From: Natronobacillus azotifigens | GTDB lineage: Bacteria > Bacillota > Bacilli > Bacillales > Amphibacillaceae | Reading direction: 5' to 3' | NCBI RefSeq assembly: GCF_026805325.1 | Contig: NZ_JAPRAT010000012.1 | Span: 27,967 to 91,966, forward strand | DNA: 64,000 nucleotides | Part shown: positions 25,908-34,464 of the stretch, piece after piece | How the letters are laid out: each line of letters opens with the position of its first letter | How positions within the stretch are numbered: the first letter of the stretch is position 1 | Translations under genes and position numbers: made by a program | The notes under the pieces: generated by a model | Told to the model about the DNA's origin: nothing | Database searches by the model: none | Seen by the model: only the letters and a program-made list of their open reading frames with translations

Positions 25908-25941
25908 CGTCCTAAACCACACCGTGGTTTAGGACGTTTTT
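25906..25941 (+). terminator. Rho-independent terminator after the DUF624 gene
   Basis: A perfect 15-bp stem AACGTCCTAAACCAC / GTGGTTTAGGACGTT with a 3-base loop and a short T-run. It isolates the lacI-DUF624 unit from the permease operon. Confidence 0.9.
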
Positions 25942-26154
25942 AAGTTGTTGTTATTATGTTAAAAATTCATAACCTTACTGTGTAGTTAAGCTGCCTGCTT
26001 CTTAAGGAACAATCTAGATTAGACTATAACTAGAAAGATTGTGATTTTGAATAGAGTATAGAGAAACTAAACTCTTAGCCTAAACTCAAAATACATAGCA
26101 TATGAGATTTATAGATGGATTAAAGTGTCTGTGTATATTGCATAGTATTCACTC

Positions 26155-26207
26155 TTGACAAGTAAGCGTTGACATAATAAAATGTTATTGTAACTTAAAC
26201 GATAAAC
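26155..26207 (+). promoter_or_regulatory. Promoter with two LacI-type operators for the permease operon
   Basis: TTGACA (26155-26160), 17-base spacer, TAAAAT (26178-26183): the same boxes and spacing as before the binding-protein gene. Operator 1, AAGTAAGCGTTGACA, covers the spacer (26160-26174). Operator 2, TAACTTAAACGATAAAC, lies at 26191-26207. The leader to the start codon is over 100 bases and shows no other recognisable element. Confidence 0.8.
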
Positions 26208-26322
26208 TAATACTTATGAATTGATTGGGGGAAAAAACTTTATTGTAATGTGTGGTTTAAGTATGTTTTTATGTTTTTTTAACTTTGATTAGATACAATA
26301 ATGGAGGTACGGGGGTTGTAAA

Positions 26323-27240
26323 ATGGAAAAAAAGCCAAAAGAAAAAAAATTTAATATGATGTCATTAAGTGATTTAAGCTATAAGAAGCAAAGAAGTATA
26401 ATAATTATTGCTTTTTCTATTGTTCCATTATTATTATTATTCACATTTTCCTATTATCCACTTATGCAAATGTTTAGATATAGTTTCCATGAATGGAATG
26501 GATTAGGACCTGTTGAAAATTTTGTTGGTTTAGAAAATTATAAAACAATATTTACTGATCCAGAGTACTTCTCTGTTTTTAGAGTTAGTATTTACTACTT
26601 TGTCGCTACTTTTTTTCAAATGGGATTTGCGCTCTATTTTGCAACAATTCTAAGTTTTGATGTGAAGTTTAAAAATTTCTTTAAAGGAGTCTTATTCTTT
26701 CCTTACTTATTAAATGGTGTTGCTATCGGTTTTATCTTTCGTGTGTTTTATACCGGAGGAGGAACTCTTGATAGTCTGATGGAAATGTTTGGTTTAGGAG
26801 AATATATTCAGTTTTGGCTTCGTGACCGAAGTATAGTTAATATTTCTCTAGCTGCTACATCGGTTTGGAGATATATGGGATTCAACTTTATTATTTTCTT
26901 AGGTGCAATACAATCTGTTCCAAGGGAAATTTATGAAGCTGCTGAAGTGGACGGAGCTAACCGCTGGCATCAATTCAGATATATTATCCTTCCAAGTATT
27001 AAAAGAATCTTACAATTAAATATTATCCTTGCAATTAGTGGTGCAATAAGTGTATTTGAAATTCCGTATATAATGACTCAAGGTCAAAACGGTACAATGA
27101 CTTTTGTAATTCAAACCCTAGATACTGCATTTAAGTTTAGAAAAGTTGGGTTAGCTTCAGCAATGGGTATAGTGTTGTTAATAATCGTTCTATTGGTAAC
27201 ACTTGTTCAAAAAACTTGGCTTAAAGAAAAGGAGGCCTAG
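26323..27240 (+). CDS. Sugar ABC transporter permease, MalF type
   Basis: A 305-residue permease with six predicted helices. The coupling loop EAAEVDGANRWHQFRYIILP near residues 206-225 is the classic EAA motif. It would form a heterodimeric channel with the next protein for uptake of mannooligosaccharides captured by the lipoprotein at 22281. The ribosome site GGGGG lies about 9 bases before AUG. No ATPase gene follows; a shared MsmX-type ATPase is expected from other Gram-positive oligosaccharide importers. Confidence 0.9.
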   Translation: MEKKPKEKKFNMMSLSDLSYKKQRSIIIIAFSIVPLLLLFTFSYYPLMQMFRYSFHEWNGLGPVENFVGLENYKTIFTDPEYFSVFRVSIYYFVATFFQMGFALYFATILSFDVKFKNFFKGVLFFPYLLNGVAIGFIFRVFYTGGGTLDSLMEMFGLGEYIQFWLRDRSIVNISLAATSVWRYMGFNFIIFLGAIQSVPREIYEAAEVDGANRWHQFRYIILPSIKRILQLNIILAISGAISVFEIPYIMTQGQNGTMTFVIQTLDTAFKFRKVGLASAMGIVLLIIVLLVTLVQKTWLKEKEA

Positions 27241-27243
27241 AAA

Positions 27244-28080
27244 TTGTATAAAGTAAAATCTTTTTCAGGATCATTTATAAAATATGCTTCTTTATTTATA
27301 GGGGTAGCTGCAGCGATAATACCAATTTTAGTAGTGTTCTTTTCTTCATTTAAAACAACAGAGGAATATAGAACAACCAATATTCTCACTGCACCCGAAA
27401 GTTGGTTGAATTTCGAGAACTATCGTAGAGCATTTACAGAAGGGAATATGTTGGTAGGTTTCTTTAACACGATTTTTATATTACTTGTGGCCATTGTATT
27501 CTCTATTTTAATAGGTACAATGATTGCTTATATTTTAAGTCGTTTTCAGTTTAAGTTTAGTAAAGTTATGATTGGGTTGTTTTTGTTTGCCGTGTTAATT
27601 CCAGGTATTACAACACAGGTAGCAACATTTCAAGTTATTAGTTCTTTAGGTTTATTTAATACAAGATGGGCTGCTATTCTGTTATTTACTGGAACGGATA
27701 TAATTGGGATTTATATATTTCTGCAATTCCTTGATAGTTCGTCGCTCTCATTGGATGAATCTGCAATGATTGATGGTGCAAGTTATTTTACAATATATCG
27801 CAAAATAATACTTCCACTGTTAAAACCAGCGATGGCTACTGTATTTATTATTAGAGGAGTAGCGATCTATAATGACTTTTATATTCCATTTCTCTATATG
27901 CCGGCTGAAAGATTGCAAGTAGTATCAACGTCACTGTATAGATTTATGGGGCCTTTTGGGGCGCAATGGGAAGTTATTTCTGCTGGTATTATCATTGTTA
28001 TCGTGCCAACTTTAGTCTTATTTATATTTTTGCAAAAGTATATTTATAACGGTTTTACTCAAGGGGCAATGAAAGGTTAA
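27244..28080 (+). CDS. Sugar ABC transporter permease, MalG type
   Basis: A 278-residue partner permease with six helices and the EAA-type loop ESAMIDGASYFTIYRKIILP. The start is TTG at 27244, only 3 bases after the stop of the MalF-type gene, with AAAGGAGG 9 bases upstream. The C-terminus ends in FTQGAMKG, a typical MalG-type ending. It is co-transcribed with its partner and with the phosphorylase gene 30 bases downstream. Confidence 0.9.
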   Translation: MYKVKSFSGSFIKYASLFIGVAAAIIPILVVFFSSFKTTEEYRTTNILTAPESWLNFENYRRAFTEGNMLVGFFNTIFILLVAIVFSILIGTMIAYILSRFQFKFSKVMIGLFLFAVLIPGITTQVATFQVISSLGLFNTRWAAILLFTGTDIIGIYIFLQFLDSSSLSLDESAMIDGASYFTIYRKIILPLLKPAMATVFIIRGVAIYNDFYIPFLYMPAERLQVVSTSLYRFMGPFGAQWEVISAGIIIVIVPTLVLFIFLQKYIYNGFTQGAMKG

Positions 28081-28110
28081 AATTTAGTAAATTATAAGGA
28101 GAGATTTCAT

Positions 28111-29130
28111 ATGAATAAATTTAATATTATAGGAGAAGCATTACCGAATATACCGTGGGAAGAAAAACCAGAAAATCATCACGCCCCGGTTTGGAGGCAT
28201 TCTCAAAATCCTGTGATCAAAAGAAATCCTGTAAACGGAGTATCTAGAATTTTTAACAGCGCAGTAGTTCCTTATGAAGGTAAATACATTGGTGTATTTC
28301 GTGCTGAGTTAGTGAACGGTCGCCCTCACTTACATTTAGGGTGGAGTGAAGATGCACTGAAATGGGACATCGATGAAAACAGAATTGAATTTGTTGATGA
28401 AAATGGCGATCCTTATCAACCGAATTATGCGTATGACCCAAGGTTACTAAAAGTAGAAGATACGTATTATATCATTTGGTGTACTGATTTCTACGGAGCT
28501 GCAATTGGTGTGGCGAAAACAAAAGATTTCAAAGAATTTGTTAGACTAGAAAACCCATTCTTACCATTCAATCGCAACGGAGTTCTGTTTCCGCGTCGAA
28601 TCAATGGTAACTATGTAATGTTATCGCGCCCGAGTGATAGCGGTCATACTCCGTTTGGAGATATTTTCTTAAGTGAAAGTCCTGACCTAACTTTTTGGGG
28701 TAAACATCGCCATGTAATGAGTAAAGGTGGAGATGGTTGGTGGCAAGCAGTGAAAATTGGTGGTGGCCCAGCACCTATTGAAACATCTGAGGGATGGTTA
28801 ATGTTTTACCATGGTGTTACCGGAACATGTAATGGTCTTGTGTATAGCATGGGAAGTGTAATTTTAGATTTAGAAAACCCATCAAAAGTTAAATACCGAT
28901 CTAAAAACTTTGTCTTAACTCCAGAAGAATGGTATGAGGAAAAAGGTTTTGTGGATAACGTTATCTTCCCTTGTGCAACGTTGACCGATGCAGATACTGG
29001 TCGAATCGCTATTTATTACGGCGCAGCAGATACTTATGTTGGGGTTGCTTATACAACGGTTGATGAGATTATAAAATATACCATAGAAAATCATGAAGAT
29101 ATTGCAGATGATAATGAATTAGGAAAGTAA
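28111..29130 (+). CDS. GH130 beta-1,4-mannooligosaccharide phosphorylase
   Basis: A 339-residue GH130_2-type enzyme (EC 2.4.1.319 in characterised members), which removes mannose from the non-reducing end of mannooligosaccharides using phosphate and yields mannose 1-phosphate. Signs are the NIPWEEKPENHHAPVWRHS start, the general acid Asp109 in YAYDPRLL, the phosphate-site region SRPSDSGHTPFGDI, and GGGPAPIETSEGWLMFYHG. It is clearly different from the mannosylglucose phosphorylase at 19911. Being third in the permease operon links uptake to phosphorolysis. The chain-length preference is inferred, not shown. Confidence 0.87.
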   Translation: MNKFNIIGEALPNIPWEEKPENHHAPVWRHSQNPVIKRNPVNGVSRIFNSAVVPYEGKYIGVFRAELVNGRPHLHLGWSEDALKWDIDENRIEFVDENGDPYQPNYAYDPRLLKVEDTYYIIWCTDFYGAAIGVAKTKDFKEFVRLENPFLPFNRNGVLFPRRINGNYVMLSRPSDSGHTPFGDIFLSESPDLTFWGKHRHVMSKGGDGWWQAVKIGGGPAPIETSEGWLMFYHGVTGTCNGLVYSMGSVILDLENPSKVKYRSKNFVLTPEEWYEEKGFVDNVIFPCATLTDADTGRIAIYYGAADTYVGVAYTTVDEIIKYTIENHEDIADDNELGK

Positions 29131-29142
29131 ATAGTTGAAATG

Positions 29143-29175
29143 AAAAAGGTAAGCCCTAAAAGGTTTACCTTTTTT
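29143..29175 (+). terminator. Terminator or attenuator between phosphorylase and epimerase genes
   Basis: AAAAAGGTAAGCC pairs with GGTTTACCTTTTT (one wobble), ending in a T-run. It lies inside the apparent operon and may lower expression of the downstream genes. Confidence 0.8.
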
Positions 29176-29201
29176 CATAAAAAATGAAGGTGGGGGAAAT
29201 G

Positions 29202-30398
29202 ATGAACTTAATGCGTTTGAAAGAAGACATTGAAAAAGAATTAATTGAAGGGATTTTGCCATACTGGGCCAACAAAACCATTGACAAGGAAAATGGTGGT
29301 TTTTATGGATATATAACTAATGATGAAGAAATTCTTTTAGAGTCAGAAAAAGGTTGTATATTAAATTCGCGCATTCTATGGACCTTTTCTAAAGCGTTTA
29401 GAACGTACGAGAACAAAGAATACTCAGAAATAGCCAAACACGCATATCAATTTTTAAAAGAAAGCTTTACAGATGAGCAATATAAAGGTTTATATTGGAT
29501 GGTGGACTCCGAAGGTCAGCCAACAGTGACAAAAAAACATGTGTACAACCAGTCGTTTGGCATCTATGGGCTTTCAGAGTACTATCTAGCAACAGGTGAT
29601 AAAGAGGCGCTGGACTTAGCAAAGGAACTTTTCGAACTAATCGAAAAACATGCCTATGATAATGTTCACGGTGGGTACTTTGAAGCCTTTACGCGGGAAT
29701 GGAAAGTTGAAGAAGATTTGCGATTAAGTGATAAAGATTTAAACTATCCAAAATCTATGAATACACATCTTCATATTATGGAAGCATATACAAATTTATA
29801 TCGAGCTTGGAAAGATGAAGCTTTAAAAGAAAAGCTGGTTTCGCTGATTAATATTTCAATTGATAAAATTATAGATAATAATAGGTTCCAGTTTAAACTT
29901 TTCTTTGACGAAGCTTGGAACTCCAAGTCAGAGATAATTTCTTATGGTCATGATATTGAAGGAAGTTGGTTGTTATTTGAAGCTGCTGAAGTAGCAGGGG
30001 ATGAGCAACTTATTGCTAAAGTGAAAAATATTACAATAAACATGGCAGACAAAGTCTATGAAGATGGTTTCGATGATGATGGTAGTATCTTAAATGAAGC
30101 GGATCAGACTTCTATAGTTGATGCGGATAAGGTTTGGTGGGTACAAGCAGAAGGGATGGTAGGTTTTTTTAATGCTTTTGAAATTACAAAAGATCCAAAA
30201 TATCTAAAAAAAGTATTTGGTTTGTGGAGCTTTTTAAATGATTATATGATTGATCATCAAAATGGTGAATGGTATTGGAAGGTTGCAAAGAATAGAAAGG
30301 TATATGAAAACATGCCAAAAGTAGAACCATGGAAATGTCCATATCATAACTCCCGCTTTTGTTTTGAGCTTATCGAACGAATAAAAAAACAATACTAG
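29202..30398 (+). CDS. AGE-family epimerase, cellobiose/mannobiose 2-epimerase
   Basis: A 398-residue (alpha/alpha)6-barrel enzyme. Conserved elements are GGFYGYI near the start, NTHLHIMEAY (His189/His191), HDIEGSWLL (His250) and WKCPYHNSRFCFE (His382), matching the catalytic His set of cellobiose 2-epimerases (EC 5.1.3.11). In mannan metabolism it turns beta-1,4-mannobiose into mannosylglucose, the substrate of the phosphorylase at 19911. The start is uncertain among AUGs at 29184, 29199 and 29202; the AAGGTGGGGG site favours 29199 or 29202. Confidence 0.88.
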   Translation: MNLMRLKEDIEKELIEGILPYWANKTIDKENGGFYGYITNDEEILLESEKGCILNSRILWTFSKAFRTYENKEYSEIAKHAYQFLKESFTDEQYKGLYWMVDSEGQPTVTKKHVYNQSFGIYGLSEYYLATGDKEALDLAKELFELIEKHAYDNVHGGYFEAFTREWKVEEDLRLSDKDLNYPKSMNTHLHIMEAYTNLYRAWKDEALKEKLVSLINISIDKIIDNNRFQFKLFFDEAWNSKSEIISYGHDIEGSWLLFEAAEVAGDEQLIAKVKNITINMADKVYEDGFDDDGSILNEADQTSIVDADKVWWVQAEGMVGFFNAFEITKDPKYLKKVFGLWSFLNDYMIDHQNGEWYWKVAKNRKVYENMPKVEPWKCPYHNSRFCFELIERIKKQY

Positions 30399-30412
30399 CT
30401 TTATGTAAAGTT

Positions 30413-30446
30413 AAGCCATTGAAAGTAGGCTATATTTCAATGGCTT
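30413..30446 (+). terminator. Rho-independent terminator after the epimerase gene
   Basis: A perfect 12-bp stem AAGCCATTGAAA / TTTCAATGGCTT with a 10-base loop. The T-tract is weak (GTCTTACTT). Confidence 0.7.
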
Positions 30447-30499
30447 GTCTTACTTAAAAATGTACTTTATTTCTATAATTTAGAAAAGAAGGTGTAAAA

Positions 30500-31453
30500 G
30501 TGAAATATCGTAATTTAGGTAGATCAGGTTTAAAGATAAGTGAATTAAGCCTGGGAAGTTGGCTTACATATGGAAACTCTGTAGAAGCAAAAAAAGCCAC
30601 AAATATAATTAAGCAAGCTTATGAAGTTGGAATAAATTCTTTTGATTCAGCAAATGTTTACGCTCAAGGAGAAGGAGAAAGAATTGTTGGAAAGGCCTTA
30701 GAACAATACCCCCGAGAATCTTATATCCTCACTTCAAAAGTATATTGGCCTATGGGAGATGGCGTGAATGATCGCGGATTATCAAGAAAGCACGTTTTCG
30801 AACAACTTCATTCATCTCTAAAACGTCTTAATAAAGATTATCTCGATATTTACTATTGCCACCGATTCGATTCAGAGACCCCTATTGAAGAAACATTGAG
30901 AACGATTGATGATTTTGTCCGTCAAGGAAAAGTATTATATGTTGGAGTAAGTGAGTGGACGGCGGCTCAAATAGCTGAAGCATTGGGGGTTGCAGACCAA
31001 TACTTATTGGATAAAATAGTCGTAAATCAACCGATGTATCATATGCTTGATCGAAAAATCGAAGAAGAAATTATTCCTTTTTGTGAAAATAAGGGCATAA
31101 GTCAAGTCGTATACTCACCATTAGCGCAAGGGGTTTTAACTGGTAAGTATAAAAAAGGAAAGGGATTACCTAAAAATAGTCGGGCGACTGACGAAACCGC
31201 CAATATGTGGATGAACCCGTATTTAACAGACGATGCTCTAGAGAAGGTTGCTAAACTGGAGTTAGTTGCAAAAGAACTTGGAGTGAAACTTTCTCAATTA
31301 GCAATTGCATGGATATTAAGACATCCAAGTGTAGCTAGTACGATTATTGGAGCAAGCAAACCAGAACAAGTTGTGGAAAATGCCCAGGCTTCTGAAATTA
31401 CTTTATCAAATGAAATAATTAGTGAAATAAATAAAATTTTAAAAGATTCCTAG
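30500..31453 (+). CDS. Aldo/keto reductase
   Basis: A 317-residue NADPH-dependent oxidoreductase barrel. The N-terminal MKYRNLGRSGLKISELSLGSW, the catalytic Asp/Tyr in FDSANVYAQGEGE, the Lys in LTSKVYWPMG, the His in YYCHRFD, and the cofactor site SVASTIIGASKPEQV are all visible. It resembles the KCNAB/YghZ-like branch. A substrate is not evident; reduction of a sugar aldehyde during mannan catabolism would fit the location. It has its own AAGAAGG site and lies between the epimerase and isomerase genes. Confidence 0.87.
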   Translation: MKYRNLGRSGLKISELSLGSWLTYGNSVEAKKATNIIKQAYEVGINSFDSANVYAQGEGERIVGKALEQYPRESYILTSKVYWPMGDGVNDRGLSRKHVFEQLHSSLKRLNKDYLDIYYCHRFDSETPIEETLRTIDDFVRQGKVLYVGVSEWTAAQIAEALGVADQYLLDKIVVNQPMYHMLDRKIEEEIIPFCENKGISQVVYSPLAQGVLTGKYKKGKGLPKNSRATDETANMWMNPYLTDDALEKVAKLELVAKELGVKLSQLAIAWILRHPSVASTIIGASKPEQVVENAQASEITLSNEIISEINKILKDS

Positions 31454-31503
31454 TTGTAACTCACCAATTAAAAGTATTGAAATGAAAAAGGAGTGCTATT
31501 GTT

Positions 31504-32460
31504 ATGTACAGTGAACCAATTTTTCTTGAACCGGAGTTTAAGCAAAGAATTTGGGGTGGAACGAAATTAAGAGATTATTTTGATTATAATATTCCTTCAA
31601 ATATAACTGGTGAATGTTGGGGAATATCAGCTCATAAAAACGGCCCTTCGACTTTAAAAAATGGTCCATTAAAAGGCAAAAAATTAAATGATGTATGGAG
31701 AGAAAATCGTGAACTATTCGCAAACGAACAGGGCGATACTTTCCCTCTGCTAGTGAAAATATTAGATGCTAATGACGATTTATCTGTACAAGTTCATCCG
31801 GATGATGAATATGCAAACCAACATGAACATGGGGATTTAGGTAAAACGGAATGTTGGTATGTCATTGATTGTGAAGTGGACTCACATTTAATTGTAGGTC
31901 ATCATGCGAAAACAAAAGAAGAATTCATTGCAAAAGTAGAAAGCGGTCATTGGGATTCTCTATTGAGAAAGATAGCGATTAAACCGGGAGACTTTTTTTA
32001 TGTACCAAGTGGAACGATCCATGCAATTGGTAAAGGAGCACTAATTCTAGAAACACAACAAAGTTCCGACACGACCTACCGAGTATACGATTATGACCGT
32101 ACTGATAAAGAGGGAAATAAAAGAGAATTACATGTAAAAAAATCAATTGATGTATCGACAATTCCACATGTTGAGCCCAATTTGGAGCAGAAAGTTATTA
32201 AGCAAGAAGGCTTAGTTTATAAGATGCTTGTCTCAGAAAAATATTTCACAGTTTACCACTACTCCCTAGCCGGGTCTGTAAAAATGAATAGAGATTATCG
32301 TTATTTACTAATGAGTGTTTTTAAAGGTAATGGATCTGTAATTATAGAAGGAAAAGAGTTCCCGTTTTGTAAAGGTGATCATTTTATTATTCCATCAACT
32401 ATAAACGAATTTGAGTTGAATGGGGAAACAGAATTAATCGTGTCACATACAACAGCTTAA
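31504..32460 (+). CDS. manA: Mannose-6-phosphate isomerase, class I
   Basis: A 318-residue short-type isomerase (EC 5.3.1.8) converting mannose 6-phosphate to fructose 6-phosphate. The zinc site is formed by Gln96 and His98 (SVQVHPDDEYA), Glu116 (GKTECWYV) and His173 (PSGTIHAIG). The length equals that of Bacillus ManA-type enzymes. AAAAAGGAG lies 10 bases before AUG. The phosphohexomutase gene follows after 23 bases, so mannose 1-phosphate from the phosphorylases is routed to glycolysis by two adjacent genes. Confidence 0.92.
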   Translation: MYSEPIFLEPEFKQRIWGGTKLRDYFDYNIPSNITGECWGISAHKNGPSTLKNGPLKGKKLNDVWRENRELFANEQGDTFPLLVKILDANDDLSVQVHPDDEYANQHEHGDLGKTECWYVIDCEVDSHLIVGHHAKTKEEFIAKVESGHWDSLLRKIAIKPGDFFYVPSGTIHAIGKGALILETQQSSDTTYRVYDYDRTDKEGNKRELHVKKSIDVSTIPHVEPNLEQKVIKQEGLVYKMLVSEKYFTVYHYSLAGSVKMNRDYRYLLMSVFKGNGSVIIEGKEFPFCKGDHFIIPSTINEFELNGETELIVSHTTA

Positions 32461-32483
32461 AAAATATAGGAAGGTGAAAGGCT

Positions 32484-34211
32484 ATGGATTGGAAAGAAGA
32501 ATACACACGTTGGCTAACCAACGCGCAGTTAGATCGTGACATGAAAAAGCAATTAGAAGTGATTGCAGGAAACGAAACTTTAATTGAAGATTGTTTTTAT
32601 AAGTCTTTAGAGTTTGGAACAGGTGGACTTAGAGGTGAACTCGGGGTAGGAACAAATCGTCTTAATGTATATACGATTCGAAAAGCAACAGAGGGATTAG
32701 CACAATATATTATTCAAAAAGGTGAATTAGCGAAAAAACAAGGTGTTGTTATTGCTTATGATTGTAGACATAAATCTCCAGAATTCGCTTTAGAAGCTGC
32801 AAGAGTTTTGGGTAAACACGGAATAATAGTGTATTTATTTAATGAATTGAAGCCAACCCCACTACTATCATACTCAGTCCGTCGCTTGAATGCATCAGCT
32901 GGAATCGTCATTACTGCTAGTCATAATCCACCTGAATATAACGGGTATAAAGTTTATGGATCAGATGGTTGTCAGATTACTTTAGATGCAGCGAACGCAA
33001 TTATCTCTAACATAAACGCTGTAGTAGACGAGTTGGAAATTGAGGTGTTAGACAAAGATAGGTTACTAGATTCTGGAACATTAAAGATGATAGGTCAAGA
33101 AATAGAAAAAGAATACATGGAAGAAATGAAGTCAATAATTGTTAACCAAGAAGTACTAGATAAGTATGCAAAAGAACTAAAAATTGTTTTCACTCCACTT
33201 CACGGTACGTCTAATAGACTTGTTCAAAAAGGTCTGAAAGAATTCGGATTTTCCAACGTTAACATTGTTAAAGAACAAGAACAGCCGGATCCTAACTTTT
33301 CTACAGTTGATTCCCCAAATCCAGAAGAACATGCAGCTTTTAAGTTAGCAATTAGTTATGGGGAAAAGATGGATGCGGATATTTTAATGGGAACAGATCC
33401 TGACGCAGATCGTGTGGGTGTTGTGGTGAAAGATAATCAAGGAAATTATGTTGTCCTAACTGGTAACCAAACGGGTGCATTGATGTTGGATTACTTATTA
33501 TCAAATAAACAGGATATACCAACCAACGGAACTGTTCTGAAGACAATTGTTACAAGTGAAATTGGTCGCGAGATAGCTAAAGCTTATAATCTTGAAACAA
33601 TAGATACACTCACTGGATTTAAGTACATCGGGGAAAAAATTAATCAGTTCGAACAAACAAATAAGCATCAATTTATGTTTGGTTATGAAGAAAGTTATGG
33701 TTACTTGATTGGTGATTTTGTTAGGGACAAAGATGCAATTCAAGCATGTTTGTTTATTGCTGAAGTTGCAGCATACCATAAATCAAAAGGAGCATCTTTG
33801 TACCAAGCATTAGAAAACATATTTGATAGATATGGTTATTTTTATGAAGATCTTAAATCAATTACCTTAAAAGGTAAAGCAGGTTTAGTACAAATGATTA
33901 AAATAATGGAGCATTTTAGAGTGATAGAAGAGTTTCAAGTAGGAGAAAACAAATTAATAAAGAAAGATGATTACAGGATATCAGTATCTAAAAATGTCGT
34001 CTCAGGTGAAATAGAAACAATCAAACTTCCACCTTCAGATGTCCTAAAGTTTTTCCTTTCTGATGATTCATGGTTTTGTATACGCCCTTCAGGAACAGAA
34101 CCAAAAATCAAGTTTTATTTTGGTGTGAAAGGAAGTTCTGTTGAAGATGCAAAAGGTAAGCTAGTTTTGATTAGAGATAAGGTAAATTCAATAATTAAAC
34201 GATTAACTTAA
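32484..34211 (+). CDS. Alpha-D-phosphohexomutase (phosphomannomutase/phosphoglucomutase)
   Basis: A 575-residue enzyme of the long PgcA-like type. The phosphoserine Ser146 lies in ITASHNPPEYNGYK, the metal loop is GTDPDADRVG, the sugar loop is GYEESYGYL and the phosphate-binding loop is RPSGTEPKIKFY. It interconverts hexose 1- and 6-phosphates; here the likely job is mannose 1-phosphate to mannose 6-phosphate, since two phosphorylases in the cluster make the former. Activity on glucose 1-phosphate is equally allowed by the sequence. AGGAAGGTGAAAGG is the ribosome-site region. Confidence 0.9.
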   Translation: MDWKEEYTRWLTNAQLDRDMKKQLEVIAGNETLIEDCFYKSLEFGTGGLRGELGVGTNRLNVYTIRKATEGLAQYIIQKGELAKKQGVVIAYDCRHKSPEFALEAARVLGKHGIIVYLFNELKPTPLLSYSVRRLNASAGIVITASHNPPEYNGYKVYGSDGCQITLDAANAIISNINAVVDELEIEVLDKDRLLDSGTLKMIGQEIEKEYMEEMKSIIVNQEVLDKYAKELKIVFTPLHGTSNRLVQKGLKEFGFSNVNIVKEQEQPDPNFSTVDSPNPEEHAAFKLAISYGEKMDADILMGTDPDADRVGVVVKDNQGNYVVLTGNQTGALMLDYLLSNKQDIPTNGTVLKTIVTSEIGREIAKAYNLETIDTLTGFKYIGEKINQFEQTNKHQFMFGYEESYGYLIGDFVRDKDAIQACLFIAEVAAYHKSKGASLYQALENIFDRYGYFYEDLKSITLKGKAGLVQMIKIMEHFRVIEEFQVGENKLIKKDDYRISVSKNVVSGEIETIKLPPSDVLKFFLSDDSWFCIRPSGTEPKIKFYFGVKGSSVEDAKGKLVLIRDKVNSIIKRLT

Positions 34212-34221
34212 GGATAAAGTG

Positions 34222-34251
34222 GCGCGTTATTCTATAATTTCGCGCTTTTTT
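34222..34251 (+). terminator. Terminator after the phosphohexomutase gene
   Basis: A short GCGCG / CGCGC stem followed by a run of six or more T. It ends the isomerase-mutase unit. Confidence 0.7.
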
Positions 34252-34290
34252 CCGACAATAAAACCAATATATCATTGCTTTTCCACCTTA

Positions 34291-34324
34291 ATTAGTTTAT
34301 ATTTTAATTAAAATATAAACTAAT
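34291..34324. other. Perfect 34-bp AT-rich palindrome
   Basis: ATTAGTTTATATTTTAA is followed directly by its exact reverse complement. It lies 140 bases before the chemoreceptor gene. A possible promoter (TTGATG 34368-34373, TAATAC 34392-34397) lies between it and that gene. Confidence 0.8.
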
Positions 34325-34464
34325 ATATAAAATAATTAAACTTATTTAAGTTAATTCATTAACTGATTTGATGTTTTTAATATTGTTATTGTAATACGTT
34401 GATTTATTTATATTTTTTCGTTAATTTGATTTTTTTATTATAGCATCATAAAGGGGTGTATAAA

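Noticed and set aside
26208..26322. Riboswitch in the permease leader
   Set aside because: No conserved riboswitch core or paired elements could be recognised; the leader is AT-rich and featureless.
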